A stretch of 62,822 nucleotides of DNA from an uncultured Croceitalea sp. (GTDB taxonomy: Bacteria > Bacteroidota > Bacteroidia > Flavobacteriales > Flavobacteriaceae): the NCBI GenBank assembly GCA_937959125.1, contig CALGQU010000002.1, positions 1 to 62,822 on the forward strand. The letters run 5' to 3'. A program made the translations under genes and the position numbers. Below are positions 47,988-55,921 of the stretch, piece by piece; position 1 is the first letter of the stretch, and every line of letters starts with the position of its first letter. The notes beneath the pieces are model-generated. The model worked only from the letters and a program-made list of their open reading frames with translations, made no database searches and was not told the DNA's origin.

Positions 47988-49769
47988 ATGTCAAAATTTG
48001 AAAGTTTGGGACTAAACGAGTCCCTGCTCTCCGCTGTGGCGGACCTTGGCTTTGAACAGCCTTCTGAAGTACAAGAAAAAGCAATCCCTATTTTATTGGA
48101 AGATGAGACGGATTTGGTAGCCTTGGCCCAAACCGGAACAGGAAAAACGGCAGCTTTTGGCTTTCCGCTCATCCAAAAAATAGACGTGGCGTCCAGAACC
48201 ACGCAAGGGCTTATCTTATCGCCCACACGGGAACTTTGCTTGCAGATTACCAATGAGATGCAGTTGTATTCCAAATACGAAAAGGGAATGAACATCGTGG
48301 CCATCTATGGTGGGGCCAGCATTACGGACCAAGCAAGACAAATAAAAAGAGGGGCGCAAATCGTGGTGGCTACGCCGGGTAGGATGAAAGATATGATCCG
48401 TAGGGGTATTGTAGACATTTCAAAAATTGACTACTGTATCTTGGATGAGGCCGATGAAATGTTGAACATGGGATTCTATGAAGATATCAAGGACATCCTT
48501 TCCAACACTCCAGAGGAAAAATCGACTTGGTTGTTTTCCGCCACCATGCCCAAGGAAGTTTCCACCATTGCCAAAAAATTCATGCATAGCCCCAAGGAAA
48601 TCACCGTTGGCGCTAAAAATTCCGGGGCATCTACGGTACAACATGAATACTATGTGGTAAGTGGTCGTGACCGTTATCCGGCCTTAAAACGATTGGCAGA
48701 TGCCAATCCTGGTATATTTTCCGTGGTTTTCTGCAGGACCAAAAGGGATACCCAAAAGGTGGCCGAAAAATTGATTGAAGATGGGTATAATGCCGGGGCC
48801 TTGCATGGCGACTTGAGCCAAAACCAACGCGATTTGGTCATGAACGCCTTTCGTAAAAAACAAATACAAATGCTTGTGGCCACGGACGTGGCCGCCCGTG
48901 GTATTGATGTTGATGATATTACCCATGTGGTCAACTACCAATTGCCGGACGAAATAGAAACCTACACCCACCGTTCCGGAAGGACGGGAAGGGCAGGTAA
49001 ATCAGGAATTTCCATGGTTATCGTTACCCGTTCGGAATTGCGTAAAATAGCGGCGATTGAACGCAAGATCAAAACCGACTTTCTTGAAAAGAAGATTCCC
49101 ACCGGAATTGAGATTTGTGAAATACAATTGTATCACCTTGCCAATAATATCAAGGATACCAAAATAAACGAAGAAATTGATGGGTATCTACCCGCTATCA
49201 CGGACGTTCTAGAGGGTATCGATCGGGAAGAATTGATAAAAAAAATAGTTTCCGTAGAGTTTACCAGGTTCTTCAACTATTACAGCAAGACCAGGGATTT
49301 AAATTCCAACGATTCCTCTGGAAAAAGGGAACGGGGTAACGGTAAAGATGGAGGCGAGTATCGCAAAGACGGGTCCGTACGCTACTTTATCAATGTTGGG
49401 GAGCGTGATGGATATGACTGGATGACCCTAAAAGATTTTTTACGGGACAAAATAGGATTGGATAAGGATGATATTTACAAGGTAGATACCAAGGACACCT
49501 TCTCCTTCTTTAACACGGAAGCCCAATTTACCCCGCTCATCCTTGAAACGTTTACGGATTTAAAAGTAGACGGTAGGTTCGTAAATGTAGAAGTTTCCAA
49601 AGACCCCGGTGGTGGCGGACGCGGCGGAAGACGGCACCGTGGTGGCGGGGGCGGTGGACGCGGAAGGGATGGTAATCGCAGTGGTCGTAGAGATCGTAAA
49701 GATTCTTTTAAAGGAGGAAAGAAAGGTTCCAAGAAATTTAAAGACAAAGGAAATAAAGGTTTCTATTAG
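47988..49769 (+). CDS. DEAD-box ATP-dependent RNA helicase with DbpA-like domain and RGG tail
   Basis: A 593-residue helicase: Q-motif region, Walker A AQTGTGKT (47-54), DEAD (153-156), SAT, ARGID and HRSGRTGR. The C-terminal region has a DbpA/CsdA-like RNA-binding domain (about 460-540) and then a tail rich in glycine and arginine (GGGGRGGRRHRGGGGGG..) ending in lysines. Such enzymes remodel rRNA or mRNA structure, in many bacteria during cold growth and ribosome assembly. The leader can fold extensively. Confidence 0.95.
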   Translation: MSKFESLGLNESLLSAVADLGFEQPSEVQEKAIPILLEDETDLVALAQTGTGKTAAFGFPLIQKIDVASRTTQGLILSPTRELCLQITNEMQLYSKYEKGMNIVAIYGGASITDQARQIKRGAQIVVATPGRMKDMIRRGIVDISKIDYCILDEADEMLNMGFYEDIKDILSNTPEEKSTWLFSATMPKEVSTIAKKFMHSPKEITVGAKNSGASTVQHEYYVVSGRDRYPALKRLADANPGIFSVVFCRTKRDTQKVAEKLIEDGYNAGALHGDLSQNQRDLVMNAFRKKQIQMLVATDVAARGIDVDDITHVVNYQLPDEIETYTHRSGRTGRAGKSGISMVIVTRSELRKIAAIERKIKTDFLEKKIPTGIEICEIQLYHLANNIKDTKINEEIDGYLPAITDVLEGIDREELIKKIVSVEFTRFFNYYSKTRDLNSNDSSGKRERGNGKDGGEYRKDGSVRYFINVGERDGYDWMTLKDFLRDKIGLDKDDIYKVDTKDTFSFFNTEAQFTPLILETFTDLKVDGRFVNVEVSKDPGGGGRGGRRHRGGGGGGRGRDGNRSGRRDRKDSFKGGKKGSKKFKDKGNKGFY

Positions 49770-49838
49770 TTAAGGGCATCTTAAATTGCGGTCGTAGTCC
49801 CTTTTATTTTAGTTGTTTTGTAATCCTAGGGAAAATAT

Positions 49839-50618
49839 ATGAAAAGACTTTTACCATTCTTTTTTGCCATACTAACCCTGCCCATGTTTGCTCAAGAAAG
49901 TGAAGACGGGGCCGTGGTTGGGGAGATTAAGGCAACCGTTATCAATGCGCAGACTAATTTTTCCTTGGAAAGTGTGCATGTCATCAATCTCAACCGGGTA
50001 AAAGGCACCATTACGGATCAAGATGGGAATTTTACCATCCCAGCGGCGGTCAATGATACGCTTTATCTTACCTACCTAGGATTTAAACCGCAAAAAGTTA
50101 GGGTTACCAATGATATGTTCAAATTTGAGGATACCAAAATATCCTTAACGGAATTGGCGTATGCCCTGGAAGAAGTCATTGTAAGGCCCTATCAACTCAC
50201 CGGTTTTTTGGAGATTGATGTAAAAAACCTGCCTGCTAACAATACCGCTTTTCAATACAGTATTTCCGGACTCAACAAGAGTTATGAAGCGGGCAATAAA
50301 AATCCAAGTGCGGTGACCAAAGTCCTTGGTGCTATATTAAATCCTGCAGATTTACTACGTAACCTCTTTGGAAAGCGACCCGCACAATTGCGAAAGCTGA
50401 GACAAATGAAAGAAGATGAGGAAATACGAAATCTATTGGCCTCAAAATTTGATAGGGAAACCCTTATCCAACTTCTACAGTTAGAAAAAATGGATATTGA
50501 GGACATATTAAATAACTGTAGTTACTCCAAATCCTTTATCCAAACGGCCAACGATCTCCAAATTTTGGATGCCATCAGTAGTTGTTACGAGGAGTATAAA
50601 GTACTGAACAGGAAATAG
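49839..50618 (+). CDS. Exported carboxypeptidase-like regulatory-domain protein
   Basis: A 259-residue protein with a signal peptide (LPFFFAILTLPMFAQ) and a carboxypeptidase-regulatory-like domain (about 28-110: GEIKATVINAQTNFSLESVHV, GTITDQDGNFTIPA). The rest (GNKNPSAVTKVLGAILNPADLLRNLFGK, then a charged segment) has no recognisable barrel, so this is not a TonB receptor. Similar small proteins in Bacteroidota are of unknown function and probably periplasmic or surface-associated. It is 69 bases after the helicase gene. Confidence 0.83.
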   Translation: MKRLLPFFFAILTLPMFAQESEDGAVVGEIKATVINAQTNFSLESVHVINLNRVKGTITDQDGNFTIPAAVNDTLYLTYLGFKPQKVRVTNDMFKFEDTKISLTELAYALEEVIVRPYQLTGFLEIDVKNLPANNTAFQYSISGLNKSYEAGNKNPSAVTKVLGAILNPADLLRNLFGKRPAQLRKLRQMKEDEEIRNLLASKFDRETLIQLLQLEKMDIEDILNNCSYSKSFIQTANDLQILDAISSCYEEYKVLNRK

Positions 50619-50730
50619 TTGCCATAACCCCACTACTGCTATAGTTCACGGCGTATCGACCTTCTTTATTTGGGATTCAAATAAATTTTATATTTCAAGA
50701 AGCATTTTATAGCTTTAAACAAAATCCTCA

Positions 50731-52425
50731 ATGATGAAAAAACTACTTATTGCTTTGGCAATAACCTCCTTTGTTATGGGCTGTAAAAAGGAAAAAAAAG
50801 TAGCTGCTATAACTAAAGATGCTTCCGCTATTATAGAAGAAGAGACAGGAGCAAGCCTGCCTTTTTATTGGGAAGGGGCAAATGTCTATTTCCTATTAAC
50901 GGATCGGTTTAACAAGGGCACTCTTAAAAGGGACGTTACTCTAAACAGAACAGACTCCACTGCTGTGCTTAGAGGATTTGAAGGTGGTGATATCAAAGGG
51001 ATTACCCAAAAAATTGAGGATGGCTATTTTACGGATTTAGGAATCAATGCCATTTGGTTTACCCCCATTGTGGAACAAGTGCATGGTTCCACCAACGAGG
51101 GTACGGGCAATACCTATGCCTACCACGGGTACTGGGCCAAGGATTGGACGGCCGTTGATCCAAATTTTGGCACAAAGAAAGATCTGGGCCAGCTGGTTAA
51201 AAAAGCGCATGCCAAAGGAATACGGGTGTTGTTGGATGTTGTACTTAACCATACGGGGCCGGTTACGGATTTAGATCCCGTTTGGCCAGAGGAATGGGTA
51301 CGTACCGGTCCTAAGTGCGAGTTTACTACCTATGAAAATACTACGGCCTGCACGTTGGTAGCCAATTTACCCGATATTTTAACGGAGTCTGACGAGCCGG
51401 TAGAATTACCGGACGCCCTTTTGGCAAAATGGAAAGAGGAGGGACGGCTAAGCCAAGAATTGGACGAACTCAATCTCTTTTTTGAACGCACGGGGTACCC
51501 CAGAGCACCTAGATTCTATATTATCAAGTGGTTGACGGATTATATCCACGAATTTGGGGTGGATGGCTTTCGGGTTGATACCGTAAAGCATGTGAACGAA
51601 AATGCCTGGGCAGAGCTTAAAAAAGAAGCGGATTACGCTTTTGGGACTTGGAAGAAAAAACATCCGGACCAAGTCTTGGATGATAATGAATTCTATATGG
51701 TTGGGGAGGTCTACAATTATGGTATCTCTACGGGAAGGCAATTCAATTTTGGCGATAAAAAAGTGGATTTCTTTAAGTATGGTTTTAAAAGTCTCATCAA
51801 TTTTGATTTAAAGACCGATGCCCTTAAGGATTACGAAACCGTTTTTAAGAAATACAACTACCTATTGAACACAAAGATGGAAGGTAAAAGTGTATTAAAC
51901 TACTTAACCTCCCATGATGATGGTAATCCTTTTGACCGCGAACGCAAGAAACCCTATATAGCCGCTAACATGCTGCTATTGACCCCTGGAGCCTCTCAAG
52001 TGTATTATGGGGACGAAACGCTAAGACCCTTGACCGTTGAAGGCGCGGAAGGTGATGCCCACCTTAGGTCTTATATGAATTGGGAAGATCTTGACAGCAT
52101 CCCCTCAGTAAAAAAAGTACATGAGCACTGGCAAAAATTGGGACGGTTTAGGGCCAAACATCCTTCCGTAGGTGTAGGTAAACACAAGCGCCTATCCAAA
52201 AAACCCTATGTATTCTCCAGACTTTTTGTCAATGGGGATTATAAGGATAAAGTGGCCATTGCCTTGGATTTACCCAAAGGAAAAAAATCCCTACGTGTAA
52301 AGGGGTTCTTTGGAGAAGGGGCCCAATTGTTCGATACTTATTCCCAAACCAAAGTCGTTGTAAAAAACGGATATGTGGTATTGGAAAACGATTTTGATAC
52401 GGCCTTATTGGAGTTGGTGGAGTAA
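50731..52425 (+). CDS. Lipid-anchored GH13 alpha-amylase-family glycoside hydrolase
   Basis: A 564-residue lipoprotein (lipobox VMGC at residue 18) with a complete GH13 catalytic barrel. Conserved regions are LDVVLNHTG (region I), GFRVDTVKH with nucleophile Asp283 (II), MVGEVYNYG with acid/base Glu326 (III) and TSHDDGN with Asp396 (IV). It probably cleaves alpha-1,4-glucans in the periplasm or on the cell surface. A long insertion with two cysteines (about 185-255) may shape specificity. No SusCD-type genes lie nearby, so it is not part of a polysaccharide-utilisation locus here. Confidence 0.93.
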   Translation: MMKKLLIALAITSFVMGCKKEKKVAAITKDASAIIEEETGASLPFYWEGANVYFLLTDRFNKGTLKRDVTLNRTDSTAVLRGFEGGDIKGITQKIEDGYFTDLGINAIWFTPIVEQVHGSTNEGTGNTYAYHGYWAKDWTAVDPNFGTKKDLGQLVKKAHAKGIRVLLDVVLNHTGPVTDLDPVWPEEWVRTGPKCEFTTYENTTACTLVANLPDILTESDEPVELPDALLAKWKEEGRLSQELDELNLFFERTGYPRAPRFYIIKWLTDYIHEFGVDGFRVDTVKHVNENAWAELKKEADYAFGTWKKKHPDQVLDDNEFYMVGEVYNYGISTGRQFNFGDKKVDFFKYGFKSLINFDLKTDALKDYETVFKKYNYLLNTKMEGKSVLNYLTSHDDGNPFDRERKKPYIAANMLLLTPGASQVYYGDETLRPLTVEGAEGDAHLRSYMNWEDLDSIPSVKKVHEHWQKLGRFRAKHPSVGVGKHKRLSKKPYVFSRLFVNGDYKDKVAIALDLPKGKKSLRVKGFFGEGAQLFDTYSQTKVVVKNGYVVLENDFDTALLELVE

Positions 52426-52456
52426 AATCATTAATTGAAAATGAAAATTAAGTCCA

Positions 52457-52699
52457 CTAAATCACCCATTGATTTTCTTTGATGTAATCTTCAATATCAT
52501 TAACGGATTCAAGCCAAGTATTATACCCATTGCTTCCATTTTTTATCGGAAATTTTACCATATAAATTCCTCTACTTTTAGCGGTATCGTCAATGAACTT
52601 AACATAACTCCCTTTGTTACTTCCAGAATTAACATGCCCTATTGTATCAAATTGTACCAGCTTCCTAAAATTAATGGATCCTATAAAAATATCGCGCAT
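52457..52699 (-). CDS. Small hypothetical protein
   Basis: An 80-residue reading frame (MRDIFIGSINFRKLVQFDTI start; YNTWLESVNDIEDYIKENQWVI end) with balanced composition, no signal peptide and no membrane segment. I do not recognise it. The antisense frame is also open over most of its length, so this could be chance; the amphipathic C-terminal helix and more ordinary residue usage favour this strand. A hairpin lies just upstream (52705-52743). Confidence 0.45.
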   Translation of the reverse strand: MRDIFIGSINFRKLVQFDTIGHVNSGSNKGSYVKFIDDTAKSRGIYMVKFPIKNGSNGYNTWLESVNDIEDYIKENQWVI

Positions 52700-52829
52700 T
52701 AATATTTCTTAAGAATGTAACGCTATCGGGTTACCCTAAGAAACATTGAACAGTTACATAGAAAGTTTTGGCCCTGACTATATTGGTTACCGGTATTTCT
52801 AGCCAAGCAATAGGGTTGTTGTCCATAGC

Positions 52830-53357
52830 CTATTCTTCCAAGAGGGACTTTAAACTGGAAAGGCCTTCTTCAAAATCCTTACCTACCATCTTATCCATGC
52901 TCATAAATAGCATCATAATACTCATGGGAAATTTGTTGTTTCCAGTAAATCCCCAAGTTACTTTGGTTTCGCTATTTCCGGCATCCGTCGTTAACAAATA
53001 ACAATCAGACTCCGATTTAAAAGGTTTCATAAAGCGTAATTCCCCTTCAATACGCTCCCCTTCCACAATCTTGGTAATCTCCTGCTCGCCTTCCCCAACT
53101 TCCTTATTGCCGTTCCAATAGCTAACGGAACCCACTTCGCCATCGGTCCCTCGAAATTCTTTGTGCATTTCAGGGTCTTTCTTGGCCCACGGGGACCAAT
53201 TGTCCATCTTTTTGAGTGAGCGGAGATAATCAAAAACTTCTTTTTTCGGTTTTGAGATGATAATGGAACGGGAAACGTCATAAGTTTTTGGGGCAATCAT
53301 ACTTAAGATAATTACAAGTAGGACAATCCCACCGACAATGTAAAGTGCAGTCATCAT
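52830..53357 (-). CDS. SRPBCC-fold (polyketide-cyclase-like) protein
   Basis: A 175-residue protein with an N-terminal hydrophobic segment (about 4-22) and a START/Bet v1-like fold: YDVSRSIIISKPKKEVFDYLRSLKKMDNWSPWAKKDP and SYWNGNKEVGEGEQEI. Members bind hydrophobic ligands; no specific function can be assigned. Its hydrophobic N-terminus suggests membrane anchoring. It follows the TrmH-like gene leftward after a 40-base gap. Confidence 0.87.
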   Translation of the reverse strand: MMTALYIVGGIVLLVIILSMIAPKTYDVSRSIIISKPKKEVFDYLRSLKKMDNWSPWAKKDPEMHKEFRGTDGEVGSVSYWNGNKEVGEGEQEITKIVEGERIEGELRFMKPFKSESDCYLLTTDAGNSETKVTWGFTGNNKFPMSIMMLFMSMDKMVGKDFEEGLSSLKSLLEE

Positions 53358-53397
53358 TTTGTTTGATTTAATTGGTTCCTTTAAAGTTACAAAAAAC

Positions 53398-54054
53398 TTA
53401 ATTTGCGTGGTAACGTCCTATAATTCTTTCTACATCTTTAATGGACTTTTTTGTCCAATCCATCCGCTTTTCCAAAATTTCGGTTTCCGTCAATTGCCAG
53501 TCAATGGAACTATTTCTAAGTTGATTGCTTAAATAGCGGAGACTAATGGCCGCAGCGACGGAAATGTTGAGGCTTTCAGAAAACCCTTGCATGGGAATAC
53601 TTAAATATCCATCCGCATTTTCCAGCACGTTGGAACTCAACCCCTCTTTTTCAGTACCAAAAAAAAGCGCGGTAGGTCCGTGAATCTTAAAATCATCCAA
53701 AACCGAACTTTTGATATGGGGTGTTGTGGCTATAATTTGATAGCCTTGGGACTTGAGTTCCCGTATACAATCCGATGTATTTTTATACCTATGCACATCT
53801 ACCCATCTTTCCGCCCCCATGGCGATATTTTTATCCAATCGCTTTCCAAAACGATCTTCGATTACATGAGCCTCTTGAATACCGAACGCATCGCAGCTAC
53901 GTATGACGGCACTTGTGTTATGTAATTGGTAGACATCTTCAATGGCTACCGTGAGATACTTGGTACGCTGCTTCAAAATATCTTGAAACCTTTGCTGCCG
54001 TTGTGGGGTTATAAAACCTTCTAAATATGTCAACAAATCCCTATTGAACATCAA
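53398..54054 (-). CDS. TrmH-family (SpoU) RNA 2'-O-methyltransferase
   Basis: A 218-residue SPOUT methyltransferase. Motifs are LHNTSAVIRSCDAFG (motif 1), LFFGTEKEGLS (motif 2) and MQGFSESLNISVAAAISL (motif 3). The length and the N-terminal region (MFNRDLLTYLEGFITPQR) resemble TrmH, which methylates G18 of tRNAs, but related rRNA enzymes share these motifs. It is divergent from the sirtuin gene. Confidence 0.9.
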   Translation of the reverse strand: MMFNRDLLTYLEGFITPQRQQRFQDILKQRTKYLTVAIEDVYQLHNTSAVIRSCDAFGIQEAHVIEDRFGKRLDKNIAMGAERWVDVHRYKNTSDCIRELKSQGYQIIATTPHIKSSVLDDFKIHGPTALFFGTEKEGLSSNVLENADGYLSIPMQGFSESLNISVAAAISLRYLSNQLRNSSIDWQLTETEILEKRMDWTKKSIKDVERIIGRYHAN

Positions 54055-54110
54055 TCACAAGATAATCAAAATGTGTACTTTCAAAAAGTATTCAAATAGA
54101 AGAAATTCCA

Positions 54111-54806
54111 ATGAAAAAACAAATTGTGGTGCTCACGGGAGCCGGTATTAGTGCAGAAAGTGGATTAAAAACGTTTAGAGATGCCAATGGATTATGGGAA
54201 GGTCATGATGTTATGGAGGTAGCTTCCCCGCAGGGTTTCTCCAAAAACCCAGCGTTGGTTTTGGAATTTTATAACCAAAGAAGAAGGCAATTATTGACCG
54301 TTGTCCCAAATTTGGGGCATAGAGCCTTAGTGGATTTGGAATCCCGGTTTCATGTACAGGTCATCACTCAAAATGTGGACAATTTGCATGAACAAGCGGG
54401 TAGTACCCATGTTATGCACCTGCATGGCGAACTCCTAAAAGTGAGAAGCACCGTAGATGAACAGCTTATCCTACATTGGGAAAAAGATTTGAATCTGGGC
54501 GATTTGGATAAAAACGGTCATCAATTACGCCCCCATATCGTTTGGTTTGGAGAGATGGTGCCACTGTTGGAACCCGCTGCTGCCTTAACCGAGCAAGCGG
54601 ATATTCTAATCATCATTGGTACCTCAATGCAAGTGTATCCCGCCGCTAGTCTGGTCAACTTTGTGCGGCTAGGAACGCCCATCTATTTTATTGACCCCAG
54701 GCCCAGTATTGGTAAAAATGATTTTGAAAACCTCACCATAATTCCAGAATCGGCTTCTACGGGAGTACCTAATCTTGTTGCTGCGCTACTTGGTACTTCA
54801 TTCTAG
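54111..54806 (+). CDS. NAD-dependent sirtuin deacylase, cysteine-free
   Basis: A 231-residue SIR2-family enzyme that removes acyl groups from lysine using NAD+. NAD-binding GAGISAESG (10-18), QNVDNLH (87-93) and the catalytic histidine in HLHGEL (His105) are present. Tyr54 and Arg57 (EFYNQRR) match the pair that reads succinyl or malonyl groups in SIRT5/CobB-type enzymes. The usual four zinc cysteines are absent; the whole protein contains no cysteine. The family form without zinc occurs in Bacteroidota. The 3' end overlaps the convergent heme-binding gene by 38 bases. Confidence 0.93.
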   Translation: MKKQIVVLTGAGISAESGLKTFRDANGLWEGHDVMEVASPQGFSKNPALVLEFYNQRRRQLLTVVPNLGHRALVDLESRFHVQVITQNVDNLHEQAGSTHVMHLHGELLKVRSTVDEQLILHWEKDLNLGDLDKNGHQLRPHIVWFGEMVPLLEPAAALTEQADILIIIGTSMQVYPAASLVNFVRLGTPIYFIDPRPSIGKNDFENLTIIPESASTGVPNLVAALLGTSF

Positions 54807-55245
54807 CCGCATTGACCCAATCCATGAGTATTTTTTTCTGGTCTTCCGTAAGTCGTGCTTCGCTGTGGGTCCAAGTGTACTCATTCAAAGGCATTTCACC
54901 TTCTTCCACTTCCTCTGCCATTTCTTCTAATTTGTGCTCTTTTTTCTTTGCGGAATAACTGGCCCAATCAGAAAAGTTAAGCTCTTCCTTACCATGCTCA
55001 ATATGTTCGTCCAACCAATACGAAATTGGGGCAATATTGCCGTACCATGGGTATACGGTATGATTACTATGACAATCGTAACATGCCGTCTTTAAAAGTT
55101 GCTTTACCGGTGCAGGAGGTGCTGTTTCCGTTTCAAAAAGGGCAACATAGTCTGCGGCTTCCGTTTGGTTCTTTTCCGGCTGAAAAAATTGCATCCCAAT
55201 AAGCACTCCTAAAAGGACAACCGCTATTTTTTTTACTATTTTCAT
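54769..55245 (-). CDS. Exported heme-binding-domain protein (c-type CxxCH)
   Basis: A 158-residue protein with an N-terminal hydrophobic signal or anchor (about 4-20) and a single CYDCHSNHTVYPWY motif, a CxxCH site for covalent heme c. ISYWLDEHIEHGKEELNFSDW and the C-terminal ARLTEDQKKILMDWV follow, as in the Haem_bd family. It is probably a periplasmic electron carrier or heme sensor. It overlaps the sirtuin gene tail to tail by 38 bases. Confidence 0.9.
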   Translation of the reverse strand: MKIVKKIAVVLLGVLIGMQFFQPEKNQTEAADYVALFETETAPPAPVKQLLKTACYDCHSNHTVYPWYGNIAPISYWLDEHIEHGKEELNFSDWASYSAKKKEHKLEEMAEEVEEGEMPLNEYTWTHSEARLTEDQKKILMDWVNAARMKYQVAQQQD

Positions 55246-55277
55246 TTCATTAGGTTTGGTATAAAATTAGGTTTTCT

Positions 55278-55850
55278 GTGACCGAAGAACAACTACGACA
55301 ACAATTAAATTCTGGCCGACTGTCCAAAGAACGTATTATTGGTTTGGTGCATACCTTGCTGGAGCACCCCCAATTGACCAAAACACTTTGGCTGGAGGTG
55401 CTGCAACAGGATAAGGAAGGAGAATTTAACGCCAGTTGGGTGTTTGATCATCTTGTTCGAAAACGACCAACACTGGTACTCCCTTTTGTAAATGACTTCA
55501 TTGGGAATCTAAAAAACCTGCAATCAGAATCCTGTATAAGACCAATGGCACATAGTTGTCAATTATTGACGGAAGCCTATTTTGAAAAGAAAAACCCTGA
55601 GTACTTAAGGGCGATAAGCAACGAATCCTTGGAAGAATTGGTCACTGTTTGTTTTGATTGGTTTATAGGAGAACATAAAGTGGCCGCAAAGGTATTTGCC
55701 ATGACTTGTTTATACCATTTGGGAACACGTTTTGATTGGATACACCCAGAACTCCTCCAAATTTTACAGGACACCATTGCCAGCGGAACCGCAGGATACC
55801 AAAGTAGGGGCAAGAAAATATTGGCCAAACTGAGAGAAACACGGTCTTAA
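55278..55850 (+). CDS. Alpha-helical protein upstream of purB, unknown function
   Basis: A 190-residue protein starting with GTG (no nearby ATG in frame fits better). It appears wholly helical with HEAT/ARM-like repeats (LSKERIIGLVHTLLEHPQL, SWVFDHLVRKRPTLVLPFVNDF, AKVFAMTCLYHLGTRFDWIHPELLQIL). No catalytic motif is seen, and it has no adenylosuccinate-lyase features despite its neighbour. It ends 71 bases before purB, which has its own promoter. Confidence 0.8.
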   Translation: MTEEQLRQQLNSGRLSKERIIGLVHTLLEHPQLTKTLWLEVLQQDKEGEFNASWVFDHLVRKRPTLVLPFVNDFIGNLKNLQSESCIRPMAHSCQLLTEAYFEKKNPEYLRAISNESLEELVTVCFDWFIGEHKVAAKVFAMTCLYHLGTRFDWIHPELLQILQDTIASGTAGYQSRGKKILAKLRETRS

Positions 55851-55869
55851 AATACCACTCCTTGACCCC

Positions 55870-55897
55870 TTGAAAACAGCTTAAAAATGTATCTTTG
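55870..55897 (+). promoter_or_regulatory. purB promoter
   Basis: TTG (55870-55872), a 17-base spacer and TATCTTTG (55890-55897), 24 bases before the purB ATG. Confidence 0.75.
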
Positions 55898-55921
55898 CCA
55901 TTTCCAAAAAATTAAGGATTT

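Noticed and set aside
52469-52702. Plus-strand 77-codon frame opposite the small hypothetical gene
   Set aside because: It is opposite 52457-52699, which has more protein-like residue usage. Neither is certain, and I list only the minus-strand one at low confidence.
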